Assembly (NCBI GenBank): GCA_017857395.1
Contig: JAFMDF010000051.1
Coordinates: 1-41,003, forward strand
Length of the DNA stretch: 41,003 nt
Reading direction: 5' to 3'
Source: Bacteroidota bacterium
Lineage (GTDB): Bacteria; Bacteroidota; Bacteroidia; Chitinophagales; Saprospiraceae
A model generated the notes under the pieces. That model saw only the letters and a program-made list of their open reading frames with translations, was not told where the DNA came from and ran no database searches. A program made the translations under genes and the position numbers. Positions within the stretch are counted from its first letter, which is position 1. Each line of letters starts with the position of its first letter. Of this stretch, positions 9,076 through 17,191 are shown one piece after another.

Positions 9076-9168
9076 GCTCCTACTATTATTATTTCTCATT
9101 CTTATCTATTTTCAAAAATACATTTCCTTATTAAGTTGATACTATTTAGTAAGACTTTGGGTACAAAT

Positions 9169-9217
9169 GAATGAATTGTGATATATTCGCCTGTACGAAT
9201 AAAATCACAATTCATTC
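9169..9217. promoter_or_regulatory. 14-bp perfect inverted repeat upstream of M14 peptidase
   Basis: GAATGAATTGTGAT (9169-9182) and its exact reverse complement (9204-9217) flank a 21-base loop that holds a second, nested pair ATTCG (9185-9189)/CGAAT (9196-9200). It ends 18 bases before the ATG. Without a T-tract and so near the start codon, an operator or 5'-leader structure is more likely than a terminator. Confidence 0.55.
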
Positions 9218-9235
9218 AACCTAACTTTTCTACTA

Positions 9236-11758
9236 ATGAAAAAATATTTAACACTCCTTTTACTATTTTCAACACTCCTGCTTACTGCCCAAGATGCTAC
9301 CGTCGATTTGAATTATTATTTACCAGCTAATGTTACTTATGATGCGAGTATTCCTACGCCTAAAAGTGTGATTGGACACGAAGTAGGCGAATGGCATGTG
9401 ACCCACGATAAGTTAGTGCAATATATGTATGCACTAGCGGGATCAAGTGACCGAATTACACTTGATAAAAGAGGGACAACTTTCGAGGGGCGTCCTTTGC
9501 CTTTATTAACAATTACTTCTCCTAAGAATCATCAAAATATAGCTACTATTCAAAGTAGTCATGTATCCTTGACAGAGCCGGCAGGTAGTTCACTCAATAT
9601 TTCGGATATGCCAGTAGTCGTTTACCAAGGATTTTCCATTCATGGAAATGAATCGAGTGGTGCAAATGCTGCTTTGGCAGTCGCTTATCATTTAGCCGCA
9701 GGGCAAGGTACAGAAATGGATAAATTATTGAACGAAGTGGTTATTCTATTTGACCCTTGTTATAATCCTGATGGTTTGCAAAGATTTGCTTATTGGGCAA
9801 ATATTCATAAGAGTCAAAATATAAACCCTGACCCTAATGACCGAGAATATAGTGAGGTTTGGCCAGGCGGTCGAACCAATCATTATTGGTTTGATATGAA
9901 TCGAGATTGGTTGCCTGCTCAATTACCTGAAAGTCGAGTACGTATCAATACCTTCCATAATTGGTATCCTAATATTTTGACAGACCATCATGAAATGGGT
10001 AGCAATTCTACTTTTTTCTTTCAACCAGGGATTCCTGCACGGACGCATCCATTAACGCCACAAAAGAATCAAGATTTAACGGGTGCTATTGGAAAATTCC
10101 ACGCCAAGGCTTTTGATAAATTAGGTAGCTTTTATTATACCGAAGAAGATTTTGATGATTTTTATTATGGCAAAGGTTCTACTTTTCCTGACATCAATGG
10201 TGCAGTAGGTATTTTATTTGAACAAGCGTCTTCTCGTGGACATGCACAAGAAACAGATAATGGCATTTTGACTTTTCCTTTCACCGTTCGGAATCAATTT
10301 ACCGCCGCTTTATCAACCCTAGAAGCAGCCGTTTCTATGCGTAGTGAATTATTAGGGTATCAACGAGATTTTTATAATAACGCTAGAAAAGAAGCAGCTA
10401 GAAATAAAGATGCGATTGTTTTTGGAGATGAAAAAGATGCCGCTAAAACCTATCATTTAGCAGAAATCTTAAACCGACATAAAATCGTTTTACACGAATT
10501 GAAAAGTGATTTTACGGCTAATGGCAAGACCTTTAAAAAAGGCTATAGCTATGTTGTTCCTAAAAATCAAAAACAAACTCGATTGATTCAAGCCATGTTT
10601 GAGAAGCGGACGGAATTTAAAGATAGTTTGTTTTATGATATTAGTGCTTGGACTTTTCCACTAGCTTTTAATCTAGATTATGTAGAAAATGCCTCCATCA
10701 ATCGAGCGGGTGACGTCATTACCGACTTGACCACGCCAACGCCTACTTTACCAACTGCTGCCAGTTATGGCTATTTAATGGAATGGCATGAGTATTACAC
10801 CCCAGAAGCGTTAGATTTAATTTTACAAAAAGGTCTTAGAGCAAAAGTTGGGATGCAACCATTTACTTTAGCAGATAAAAAATATGATTATGGCACTATC
10901 CTCATTCCTGTACAAAATCAATCCTTATCTGCTACCGATTTAGGTGCATTTATGAAAGAAGTTGTTAAAGAAACGCAGGTAAAAATAATCCCAGTAAGTA
11001 CAGGATTAACGAAAGGGATTGATTTAGGCAGTAGACAATTTTCGGCTATCAAAGCCCCAAAAGTAGCGATGTTAATCGGAGCAGGTATCAATTCGTATGA
11101 TGCAGGAGAGATTTGGCATTTATTGGATACACGTTATAATATGCAGCTAACAAAATTAGATACTCGCAATTTTTCAAGAACAGATTTAAGTCGGTATACA
11201 ACACTCATATTACCAGCTGCTAGAGGAAATGCCTTAGATAAAAAAGCTGCTGAAAAAATAAAAACTTGGGTTCGCAACGGCGGTACCTTAATCGGTTATA
11301 AAAATATTGGTCAATGGATGAATCAAAATGAGTTATTAAAAATGACTTTTGAATCTAAAGCTGATACGGCTACGAATATTCCGTATGATCAGCGCAGAAA
11401 TTATGCTGGAGCACAAGTCATTGGTGGCGCTATTTTTAATACAAAAATTGACCGTTCTCATCCTATCGCTTTTGGTTATAAGAATGACCATTTAGCGATG
11501 TTTAGAAACTCTACCCTTTTTGTCAAGGCAGATAAAAATAGTTATAATAATCCCATTCAATATACTAACTCCCCATTATTAGGTGGCTATATTTCTTCGA
11601 AAAATTTAACCTTACTTAAAAATACCGTTCCATTTAAAACGGGCGGTTTAGGTCGTGGTCAAGTGGTCTATTTTACCGACAATACCAATTTTAGAGCATT
11701 TTGGTATGGCACGAATAAGTTATTGATGAATGCTATTTTCTTTGGAGGACAGATGTAA
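9236..11758 (+). CDS. Secreted M14-family zinc carboxypeptidase
   Basis: An exported 840-residue metallopeptidase of family M14. The N-terminus MKKYLTLLLLFSTLLLTAQ is a classic Sec signal peptide with cleavage after TA-Q. The M14 zinc site is seen as H136-x-x-E139 in HGNE and a His at 251/252 in DHHEMG; GILFEQASSRG near residue 329 is likely the catalytic glutamate strand. After the peptidase domain (about residues 30-380) the protein has a long C-terminal half, including a segment near residue 700 (GGTLIGYKN) that resembles the glutamine-amidotransferase-like fold often fused to Bacteroidota M14 proteins. It has no T9SS sorting domain, so it probably acts in the periplasm. Substrate is unknown: peptides or peptidoglycan are possible. 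Confidence 0.9.
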   Translation: MKKYLTLLLLFSTLLLTAQDATVDLNYYLPANVTYDASIPTPKSVIGHEVGEWHVTHDKLVQYMYALAGSSDRITLDKRGTTFEGRPLPLLTITSPKNHQNIATIQSSHVSLTEPAGSSLNISDMPVVVYQGFSIHGNESSGANAALAVAYHLAAGQGTEMDKLLNEVVILFDPCYNPDGLQRFAYWANIHKSQNINPDPNDREYSEVWPGGRTNHYWFDMNRDWLPAQLPESRVRINTFHNWYPNILTDHHEMGSNSTFFFQPGIPARTHPLTPQKNQDLTGAIGKFHAKAFDKLGSFYYTEEDFDDFYYGKGSTFPDINGAVGILFEQASSRGHAQETDNGILTFPFTVRNQFTAALSTLEAAVSMRSELLGYQRDFYNNARKEAARNKDAIVFGDEKDAAKTYHLAEILNRHKIVLHELKSDFTANGKTFKKGYSYVVPKNQKQTRLIQAMFEKRTEFKDSLFYDISAWTFPLAFNLDYVENASINRAGDVITDLTTPTPTLPTAASYGYLMEWHEYYTPEALDLILQKGLRAKVGMQPFTLADKKYDYGTILIPVQNQSLSATDLGAFMKEVVKETQVKIIPVSTGLTKGIDLGSRQFSAIKAPKVAMLIGAGINSYDAGEIWHLLDTRYNMQLTKLDTRNFSRTDLSRYTTLILPAARGNALDKKAAEKIKTWVRNGGTLIGYKNIGQWMNQNELLKMTFESKADTATNIPYDQRRNYAGAQVIGGAIFNTKIDRSHPIAFGYKNDHLAMFRNSTLFVKADKNSYNNPIQYTNSPLLGGYISSKNLTLLKNTVPFKTGGLGRGQVVYFTDNTNFRAFWYGTNKLLMNAIFFGGQM

Positions 11759-11912
11759 GAATAAGGGGGATTCTAAGGGGATAAAATGTGAGTCGTCAGG
11801 ACGACTAGATATCCATTCCTAGTCTGGAGACTAGAAATATCGGGTAAAAAATGTGAATTATAATGCCAAAGTCTTGACTAGAAATATCCGTTATTCATAA
11901 AAGCCTATTCAT

Positions 11913-12026
11913 AAAAAATCCGTTGGGCAAAATTAGAACGCCCATTATAAAATGATAGAAATCCGTGGGGAAATTAAATTCGTGGGGGTAAAGCCCAACA
12001 GATTATATTTCCCAACGGATTTTTTT
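11913..12026. repeat. Long-range inverted repeat between convergent genes, with repeat copy 2
   Basis: A 15-bp perfect pair: AAAAAATCCGTTGGG at 11913-11927 and its reverse complement at 12011-12025, enclosing 83 bases. The right arm runs into TTTTTT, giving a terminator for the plus-strand M14 gene, and the left arm read on the minus strand also ends in T-rich sequence for the ThuA gene. Inside are AAATCCGTGGGGAAA (11959-11973) and the 11993-12022 segment, both related to the repeat at 9047-9075. Confidence 0.65.
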
Positions 12027-12036
12027 AGGCACCTAA

Positions 12037-13179
12037 TCACTCCACATAATCCGCAACCTGCAAATTCTTTTCCACCCAATGCGCATCATCATGAAATTGA
12101 TAAGGGGAAGGATTATACGTACCAATCAAATTTACATTAGCCTTAGCAGGCACTTCCATTCCCAATAAATGAAAAGTCGCATTCACCATTAAGCGACGAA
12201 CATCTTCATCGACCATATCTGTAGCAGCACCAATCGTCGTTGTAAAAGACATCCCTGGTTTTCCATTAGGAAGTTGATAATTTTTAGTCCAAGCAATAGG
12301 TGGCATAGGGTCGTTTGGATTATAAGCTTTTTCTCCTTTTCCTGTAATCGTTGCTATTTCTGTATCTGTTTCTTTTAAACCATAAAAAGAATCCGTTTTA
12401 TCATATTCACCAGCTCGATTAACAGATTGCCCCAAGATGATAGATTGCGTATTAGGCATTGGCGTGCGGATACCATAGACATCCGTTGGCCCCCAAATTG
12501 CACCATTTTCTATACCATTTGTAATTGGATGAGTTGCTGCACCTGGAGCAATAATTCCCCGTGTACTTTGGTGTTTATGATGTCCATGATGCGTATACCA
12601 AGTTTCTCCTAAAACCAATTTACCAAAACCTAAATTCCAATCTGTATTATCGCCTTTATAATTAAATCCATAATGTCGATATTGATGGGTCGTATCTTTA
12701 AAATTAAAAGCATGGGTTGCTGTACGAATCGCCATAAGTGGTTTTCCAGCCGATAAATAATTATCAATATGCTGCATTTGTTCACTCGGCAAAGCCCGAA
12801 ATCGAGTAAATAAAATCATTAAATCGGCATCCGCTAATTTCTCTAAGCCTGGAATATTAAAACTATAATTGGGGTCAATCGTTCCTAATTTTTCTGGGTC
12901 TTGCGCAAATAAAACAGTACAGTCAAAACCATGATGATTTGTTAGAATTTTTGCTAGTTGTGGCATCGCTTCTTCAGAGCGGTATTCTTCATCGCCTGTG
13001 ACTAAGACTATCTTTTTTCCAGTTGGATTATTTTTCGCTTTATACGTCACCCATTGGATAGGTGCTGCTTTTTCTACTGTTTTTGATGCCGCTGTTTCAT
13101 CAGTTTCAGTCGTGCTATTATTTTGACAACTCAATAAAAGAAATAGGAATAAAAAGGGAAGAAGGTGATAAATTTTCAT
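12037..13179 (-). CDS. ThuA-domain lipoprotein
   Basis: A 380-residue ThuA-family (PF06283, trehalose-utilisation) protein. The N-terminus ends in LFLLLSC, a lipoprotein signal with Cys18 as the lipidated residue, followed by a Thr/Glu-rich linker. The body shows the class-I-glutamine-amidotransferase-like fold: KIVLVTGDEEYRSEE strand-loop at about residue 55, LMILFTRF, MAIRTATHAF, and a late metal- or ligand-facing TWYTHHGHHKH segment. ThuA-like proteins of Bacteroidota are usually linked to carbohydrate breakdown, but the biochemical activity of this family is poorly defined, and no glycoside hydrolase is adjacent here. It converges on the M14 peptidase gene. Confidence 0.85.
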   Translation of the reverse strand: MKIYHLLPFLFLFLLLSCQNNSTTETDETAASKTVEKAAPIQWVTYKAKNNPTGKKIVLVTGDEEYRSEEAMPQLAKILTNHHGFDCTVLFAQDPEKLGTIDPNYSFNIPGLEKLADADLMILFTRFRALPSEQMQHIDNYLSAGKPLMAIRTATHAFNFKDTTHQYRHYGFNYKGDNTDWNLGFGKLVLGETWYTHHGHHKHQSTRGIIAPGAATHPITNGIENGAIWGPTDVYGIRTPMPNTQSIILGQSVNRAGEYDKTDSFYGLKETDTEIATITGKGEKAYNPNDPMPPIAWTKNYQLPNGKPGMSFTTTIGAATDMVDEDVRRLMVNATFHLLGMEVPAKANVNLIGTYNPSPYQFHDDAHWVEKNLQVADYVE

Positions 13180-13586
13180 AATTATTAAAATTGGTTAAGT
13201 CGATTTGTATAATAATCCTAAAGGTAGGAAAGAAATGGAAGAAAAGGAAAGATTAGAAGTAGCTTAGCAGACTGAACGAGAATTTCCGATTTGCTAAATC
13301 TAAATCCTTGATTTTGGGTTGAAAGAAATTTACTAAGGACAAACCCCTTCACTAATACATTTTCTATTTGACAAATTCATCGTTCCTCATTCATAGCTTA
13401 TCATTCTATTTGTTTTCTAATATTCTGCCAATACTTTTCTTCACCAATTAAATACGGCAAAAGTAGTTAAATATCAGCGTTAATTTCCTGTTAAAATAAG
13501 AAATACCAGAACGAAAGAATTGTTCTAGACGTTAGCTTTGTAAATAGAATTCGACTAATTTTTTAACATTAAAACACAAATTGAAC
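13180..13586. other. Intergenic region between divergent ThuA and HtrA genes
   Basis: About 400 bases without a credible gene. A purine-rich stretch lies near 13230-13255. TAGCTTTG at 13533-13540 fits the Bacteroidota -7 element for the HtrA gene, but no TTG lies at the right distance upstream. No hairpin of note. Confidence 0.5.
13533..13540 (+). promoter_or_regulatory. -7 promoter element of HtrA-like gene
   Basis: TAGCTTTG matches TAnnTTTG and lies 46 bases before the ATG. The -33 box is not recognisable. Confidence 0.4.
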
Positions 13587-14750
13587 ATGAAAAATCTCCT
13601 GTCTTTAGTTTTTGCTGGGGTTGTTGGAGGCTTGATTACGCTTGGTGGGCATCAAATGATGCAAAAAGAAGCTCCAATTCAACAACCTATAGCAAAACAA
13701 GTTAACACAAGAATAGCTACTCCTATTAGTTCCAAACCAGTACCTTTAAATTTTACAGAAGCTGCTACTATTGCTATGCCAACGGTGGTGCATATTAAAG
13801 CATCAGAAAGTAAAGGACATGCGCAATATAGAAGAGATGAACAGCAAGAAAATGGAAGTAATATGTTTGACTTTTTCTTTGACTCTCCTTTTAATGGCGG
13901 CGGTTCTCCTTTTGGCGGCGGACAGAAAAAAGGGACAGGTTCAGGCGTAATTATTTCCAATGATGGATATATTGTGACCAATAAACACGTAGTAGACTTT
14001 GCGGATGACCTAGAAGTAACTTTATATGACGATCGAACTTTTAAAGCAACTAAAATAGGCATTGACCCAAGGACGGATTTAGCGGTTCTTAAAATAGATT
14101 CCGATAATTTGCCAACCATGGATTTTGCTAATTCTGATAGAGCGCAAGTAGGGGAATGGGTTCTAGCTGTCGGTAATCCTTTTGATTTAACTTCTACTGT
14201 TACTGCAGGGATTATTAGTGCTAAAGGCAGAAGTATTGGCGTTATTAGAAATTCACAAGCCATAGAAAATTTCATTCAAACAGATGCAGTCGTTAACCCA
14301 GGGAATAGTGGCGGTGCATTGGTCGATTTAGATGGTAATTTGGTAGGAATTAATACCGCTATTGCTACACCAACAGGTACATTTGCGGGGTATTCTTTTG
14401 CTATTCCATCTAATATGGTTTTAGAAATTACGAATCATATTATTGAGCATGGTGGACCAAGAGCGATGTTAGGCGTTCAAGTAGTAGATGTCGATATAGA
14501 TTTTGCAGAAGAACAGAACCTTTCTGTTGATAGTGGTGTTTATATTGCAGAATTAACCGACGGTGGTGCAGCTCAATATTCAGGCGTTTTACCCAATGAT
14601 GTAATTACAAAAATTGATGGAATGAGTATAACAGATGCGCCAACATTAATTGACATAGTAAGTAAAGCAAAAGTAGGAGAAACATTGGAATTAACCATTA
14701 ATAGAGATGGTAAAACAAAGAAAATTCCAGTAACCTTGAAATCGGGTTAA
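13587..14750 (+). CDS. HtrA/Do-like periplasmic serine protease with one PDZ domain
   Basis: A 387-residue trypsin-like protease of the Deg/HtrA family, an envelope quality-control enzyme. An N-terminal hydrophobic segment (LLSLVFAGVVGGLITLGG) is a signal peptide or anchor. The triad is intact: His134 in TNKHVVD, Asp164 in RTDLAVLK, Ser241 in NPGNSGGAL. A Gly/Phe-rich loop (residues about 90-115) corresponds to the flexible LA-loop region. A single C-terminal PDZ domain (about residues 290-385) makes the layout like DegS rather than the two-PDZ DegP/DegQ form. The frame opens at a TTG six bases earlier, but the ATG at 13587 gives the natural MKNLL signal start. The gene symbol is left open because DegS/DegQ orthology cannot be settled from layout alone. 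Confidence 0.9.
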   Translation: MKNLLSLVFAGVVGGLITLGGHQMMQKEAPIQQPIAKQVNTRIATPISSKPVPLNFTEAATIAMPTVVHIKASESKGHAQYRRDEQQENGSNMFDFFFDSPFNGGGSPFGGGQKKGTGSGVIISNDGYIVTNKHVVDFADDLEVTLYDDRTFKATKIGIDPRTDLAVLKIDSDNLPTMDFANSDRAQVGEWVLAVGNPFDLTSTVTAGIISAKGRSIGVIRNSQAIENFIQTDAVVNPGNSGGALVDLDGNLVGINTAIATPTGTFAGYSFAIPSNMVLEITNHIIEHGGPRAMLGVQVVDVDIDFAEEQNLSVDSGVYIAELTDGGAAQYSGVLPNDVITKIDGMSITDAPTLIDIVSKAKVGETLELTINRDGKTKKIPVTLKSG

Positions 14751-14766
14751 AAAACGCTTACCTTTG
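14736..14766 (+). promoter_or_regulatory. Strong Bacteroidota-type promoter after HtrA gene
   Basis: TTG at 14736-14738, then exactly 20 bases, then TACCTTTG at 14759-14766 followed by C: a textbook TTG-N20-TAnnTTTG promoter. It overlaps the 3' end of the HtrA gene. Confidence 0.55.
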
Positions 14767-14772
14767 CATTGT

Positions 14773-14948
14773 TATAAAATTGTCGTTTTTTTAGAAAATT
14801 GACATTATTTTAACACTTATTTAAAAACAAAAGTGCGCTCAGCACAGTTATTATATAAATTCAAATGAACACATAAAGAAACTTGTTTAAAGTTGGTTTT
14901 TCGTTTTGTTTTGATGCGCCTGTCTCTTCTTAGAGACAGGCTTTTTTT
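14773..14948 (+). ncRNA. Candidate small RNA (or comF leader with attenuator)
   Basis: About 175 bases lie between the promoter at 14736-14766 and a strong terminator at 14918-14948. No ORF of note is contained; a small hairpin GTGC-gctca-GCAC lies within. A discrete promoter-to-terminator unit with no coding capacity suggests a small RNA. The alternative is a leader of comF (start 100 bases after the terminator) controlled by attenuation, or simply terminator read-out of the HtrA gene. Confidence 0.35.
14918..14948 (+). terminator. Rho-independent terminator
   Basis: GCCTGTCTC (14918-14926), loop TTCTTA, GAGACAGGC (14933-14941), then TTTTTTT. A perfect 9-bp stem with a T-run. Confidence 0.9.
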
Positions 14949-15047
14949 ATGCATAGTTGTATCAACCTTCCTTTTATCAAATTTAGCTAATTTTTATAGG
15001 TTTAAATAATATTAAATTTCAAGGATTTATTTACTTACCTTTCTTGA

Positions 15048-15746
15048 ATGAGTGCAAATTGGTTAACCCATTTATTCAATTTATTTTTCCCACATTTATG
15101 CTTGGCTTGCGGTAAAAATTCGCTTCAAGGAACAGCTATTACCTGTTTCTCTTGCAATCGAAAACTACCATCAACAGGTATGCATCTTATGCAAGAAAAT
15201 CGTTTTACAGACCGCTTCTTTGGTCGAATTTATCTGCAAGCAGGTGCAGCCATGTATCATTTTAAAGACGGTAATCAAGTACAACATTTAATTCATCAAT
15301 TAAAATATGAAGGTAAATCAAGGGTTGGTCTAAAACTAGGAGCCGATTATGGAAAGCTACTCATCCAATCTACTTTTTTTAGAGATATTGATGTCATTAT
15401 TCCCGTGCCACTCCATCCAGTAAAAGAACGAAAAAGGGGCTATAATCAAAGTGATTATATTGCAATGGGTTTATCAAAAACGATGCAGAAACCTTGGTTA
15501 AAAAAAGGATTAATTAGAACTAAATATGGCGTCAGTCAAACCCAGAAAAGTCGGATAGAGCGATACGAAAATGTTTTGCAATCATTCAAAGTAGGACAAA
15601 TCGATGCTTTAAAAGGCAAACATATTTTATTGGTGGATGATGTATTGACCACAGGGGCAACGTTGGAAGCCTGTGCAACTAAAATTTTGGAAGTGCCTGA
15701 CACTAAGATAAGTATGGTCACTATTGCCATTGCAGGAACTAATTAA
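15048..15746 (+). CDS. comF: ComF family phosphoribosyltransferase-like protein
   Basis: A 232-residue ComF protein. The N-terminus has the double-CxxC zinc-ribbon of the family (C18-x2-C21 and C33-x2-C36), followed by a type-I phosphoribosyltransferase fold with the 13-residue PRPP-binding motif ILLVDDVLTTGAT near the C-terminus. ComF is needed for uptake of single-stranded DNA in competent bacteria, though the biochemical role is only partly understood and the family is widespread in species not shown to be competent. Together with ComM at the left of the window it hints at, but does not prove, natural transformation. It is monocistronic, ending in a large hairpin. Confidence 0.9.
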   Translation: MSANWLTHLFNLFFPHLCLACGKNSLQGTAITCFSCNRKLPSTGMHLMQENRFTDRFFGRIYLQAGAAMYHFKDGNQVQHLIHQLKYEGKSRVGLKLGADYGKLLIQSTFFRDIDVIIPVPLHPVKERKRGYNQSDYIAMGLSKTMQKPWLKKGLIRTKYGVSQTQKSRIERYENVLQSFKVGQIDALKGKHILLVDDVLTTGATLEACATKILEVPDTKISMVTIAIAGTN

Positions 15747-15763
15747 TTGCTCTAACACCAAGC

Positions 15764-15835
15764 TTCTGTAGCGCCAAGCTCTGCTTGGTATATTAACGTT
15801 AATTATTTTACCAAGCAGAGCTTGGCGCTACAGAA
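15764..15835. terminator. 27-bp perfect inverted repeat between convergent comF and GNAT
   Basis: Arms at 15764-15790 and 15809-15835 are perfect reverse complements over 27 bases with an 18-base loop. The arm contains the nested palindrome CCAAGC-AGA-GCTTGG and ends GGCGCTACAG. It fills most of the gap between the two convergent genes and could terminate both. A related half-copy lies at 19700-19724. Confidence 0.75.
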
Positions 15836-15840
15836 CTATT

Positions 15841-16278
15841 CTACAGCAATTTCCTTAAAATAATTCGATATTCCCCAATTCTTGTTTTAGGTTGCACTTC
15901 GATTATATCAAACCCTCGACCTATCGCAAAAAGCAACATCGGCTTTAAACGGTTTCTAGTTTTGAAAGTAACGTGAGGGTAGCCATTATCTTTTGCCCAT
16001 AGTTCTTGCTTATCTGCTAATTGACGAGCCAAACCTAATCTGCGATAAGCAGGTAAAATAGCACCCATCCAAGAATAAAAATAATCGGCTCTTTCATAAC
16101 CGACCTTAAAACCGGCAGGCACATCATCTACATAAGCAACCAAAATTATATGAGGCACATTTTTAAGCCTTTGTTGGTAAGTAGATAGATTATGTGGATT
16201 ATGGAACTCTGGTATTTTTTGAGAAATCGCAACGACTGTTTCTAATGTTCCGACTTCTATTTTGATAGTTGGTGGCAT
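15841..16278 (-). CDS. GNAT family N-acetyltransferase
   Basis: A 145-residue acetyltransferase of the GNAT fold. The acetyl-CoA-binding motif A is seen as MGAILPAYRRLGLARQL at about residues 71-87 (R/Q-x-x-G-x-G/A form), preceded by the beta-strand ILVAYVDDVPAGFKVGY and followed by HVTFKTRNRLKPMLLFAI and GFDIIEV, which fit motif B. The acceptor substrate cannot be predicted. It is monocistronic, ending six bases from the 27-bp inverted repeat. Confidence 0.85.
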   Translation of the reverse strand: MPPTIKIEVGTLETVVAISQKIPEFHNPHNLSTYQQRLKNVPHIILVAYVDDVPAGFKVGYERADYFYSWMGAILPAYRRLGLARQLADKQELWAKDNGYPHVTFKTRNRLKPMLLFAIGRGFDIIEVQPKTRIGEYRIILRKLL

Positions 16279-16337
16279 TTCATTTCAAAGTTAACCTGTG
16301 AATAAAGAAGAATCCTGCTTATTTTTGCATTTTATAG

Positions 16338-16423
16338 GGTAGTGCCATTCCAATAATTTTAGAATTAAGTAACTACCGAATAATTAATTTGCCGAGTAAT
16401 TCCGATAATTACCGGAATGCTAG
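16338..16423. repeat. Imperfect inverted repeats upstream of trmB
   Basis: TAGTGCCATTCC (16340-16351) also occurs at 19648-19659 upstream of queG. Nearer trmB, ATTCCG and CGGAAT flank ATAATTAC, and CCGA-type units recur about every 10 bases. The region looks like a degenerate small repeat element. Confidence 0.35.
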
Positions 16424-16434
16424 TACAGCTAATA

Positions 16435-17127
16435 ATGAGTAGAAGAAATAAATTACAAAAATTCGCGGAAATACTAACCTTTCCAAATGTTTATGAAAAT
16501 TTGGATGCTTATCCACCTAGATTATCAGGAATTGATGGAAAAGAAATTCAAATGAAAGGACTATGGAAAGAGAAACATTTCAAAAATGATAATCCAATTA
16601 CATTGGAATTAGCTTGTGGCAGAGGCGAATATACTGTCGCTTTAGCTGAAAAATATCCCAATCGAAATTTTATTGGCGTCGACATTAAAGGTGCTCGAAT
16701 CTGGAAAGGTGCAAGAATTGCCCAAGAAAAAAAATTAGATAATGCAGCTTTTCTCCGAACTCGGATAGAACTAATTGCCGCTTTTTTTGAACAAGGTGAA
16801 ATAGATGAAATTTGGATTACTTTCCCCGACCCTTTTTTAAGAAAAGGAAAAAGCAATCGACGCTTGACTGCACCAAAATTTCTGGACCATTATCGAAAAA
16901 TCCTAAAGCAGGATGGTTTAATGCATTTGAAAACAGATGAAGGTGTTTTATCTGAATTTACTTTAGAAGTGCTAAAGGCAGATAAAATCGCAAAAATCTT
17001 GTACCAAGATACAGACATTTATGCGAAGCCTTTACCAATGGAAGAATTAGAAGTAAAAACTTATTACGAAAATATGCACTTGAAAAAAGGAAAAACGATA
17101 AAATATATTCGGTTTACGATTAATTAG
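16435..17127 (+). CDS. trmB: tRNA (guanine(46)-N7)-methyltransferase
   Basis: TrmB uses S-adenosylmethionine to make m7G46 in the tRNA variable loop. The SAM-binding motif I is ELACGRGEYTVALA at about residues 55-68, followed by NFIGVDIKGARIWKGA (motif II/Asp for SAM ribose), the catalytic-region motif ITFPDPFLRKGK, and the C-terminal KTDEGVLSEFTL. The frame is open from an ATG at 16417, but the family begins with a basic MSRRNKLQKF-like N-terminus, so I use the ATG at 16435 (230 residues, normal length). A heptamer inverted repeat follows, and then a glycosyltransferase gene on the same strand. Confidence 0.92.
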   Translation: MSRRNKLQKFAEILTFPNVYENLDAYPPRLSGIDGKEIQMKGLWKEKHFKNDNPITLELACGRGEYTVALAEKYPNRNFIGVDIKGARIWKGARIAQEKKLDNAAFLRTRIELIAAFFEQGEIDEIWITFPDPFLRKGKSNRRLTAPKFLDHYRKILKQDGLMHLKTDEGVLSEFTLEVLKADKIAKILYQDTDIYAKPLPMEELEVKTYYENMHLKKGKTIKYIRFTIN

Positions 17128-17129
17128 CC

Positions 17130-17190
17130 CTAGTTGCTGGTTGCTGTTTTTTTACCAACCAGCAACTAGCAACTAGTAACCAGCAACCAG
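17130..17190. repeat. Heptamer-periodic inverted repeat (locus B)
   Basis: The left arm CTAGTTGCTGGTTG (17130-17143) is the exact reverse complement of 17156-17169. In the right part AAC recurs every 7 bases at 17157, 17164, 17171, 17178 and 17185, in units such as CAACTAG and CAACCAG. The array ends two bases before the ATG of the glycosyltransferase gene. Confidence 0.85.
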
Positions 17191-17191
17191 C

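Noticed and set aside
11952-12140. 62-residue plus-strand frame
   Set aside because: It spans the intergenic repeats and the end of the ThuA gene on the opposite strand; codons follow the repeat, not a protein.
13679-14275. 198-residue minus-strand frame
   Set aside because: It lies wholly opposite the HtrA-like gene, whose motifs are intact; the frame has no recognisable domain.
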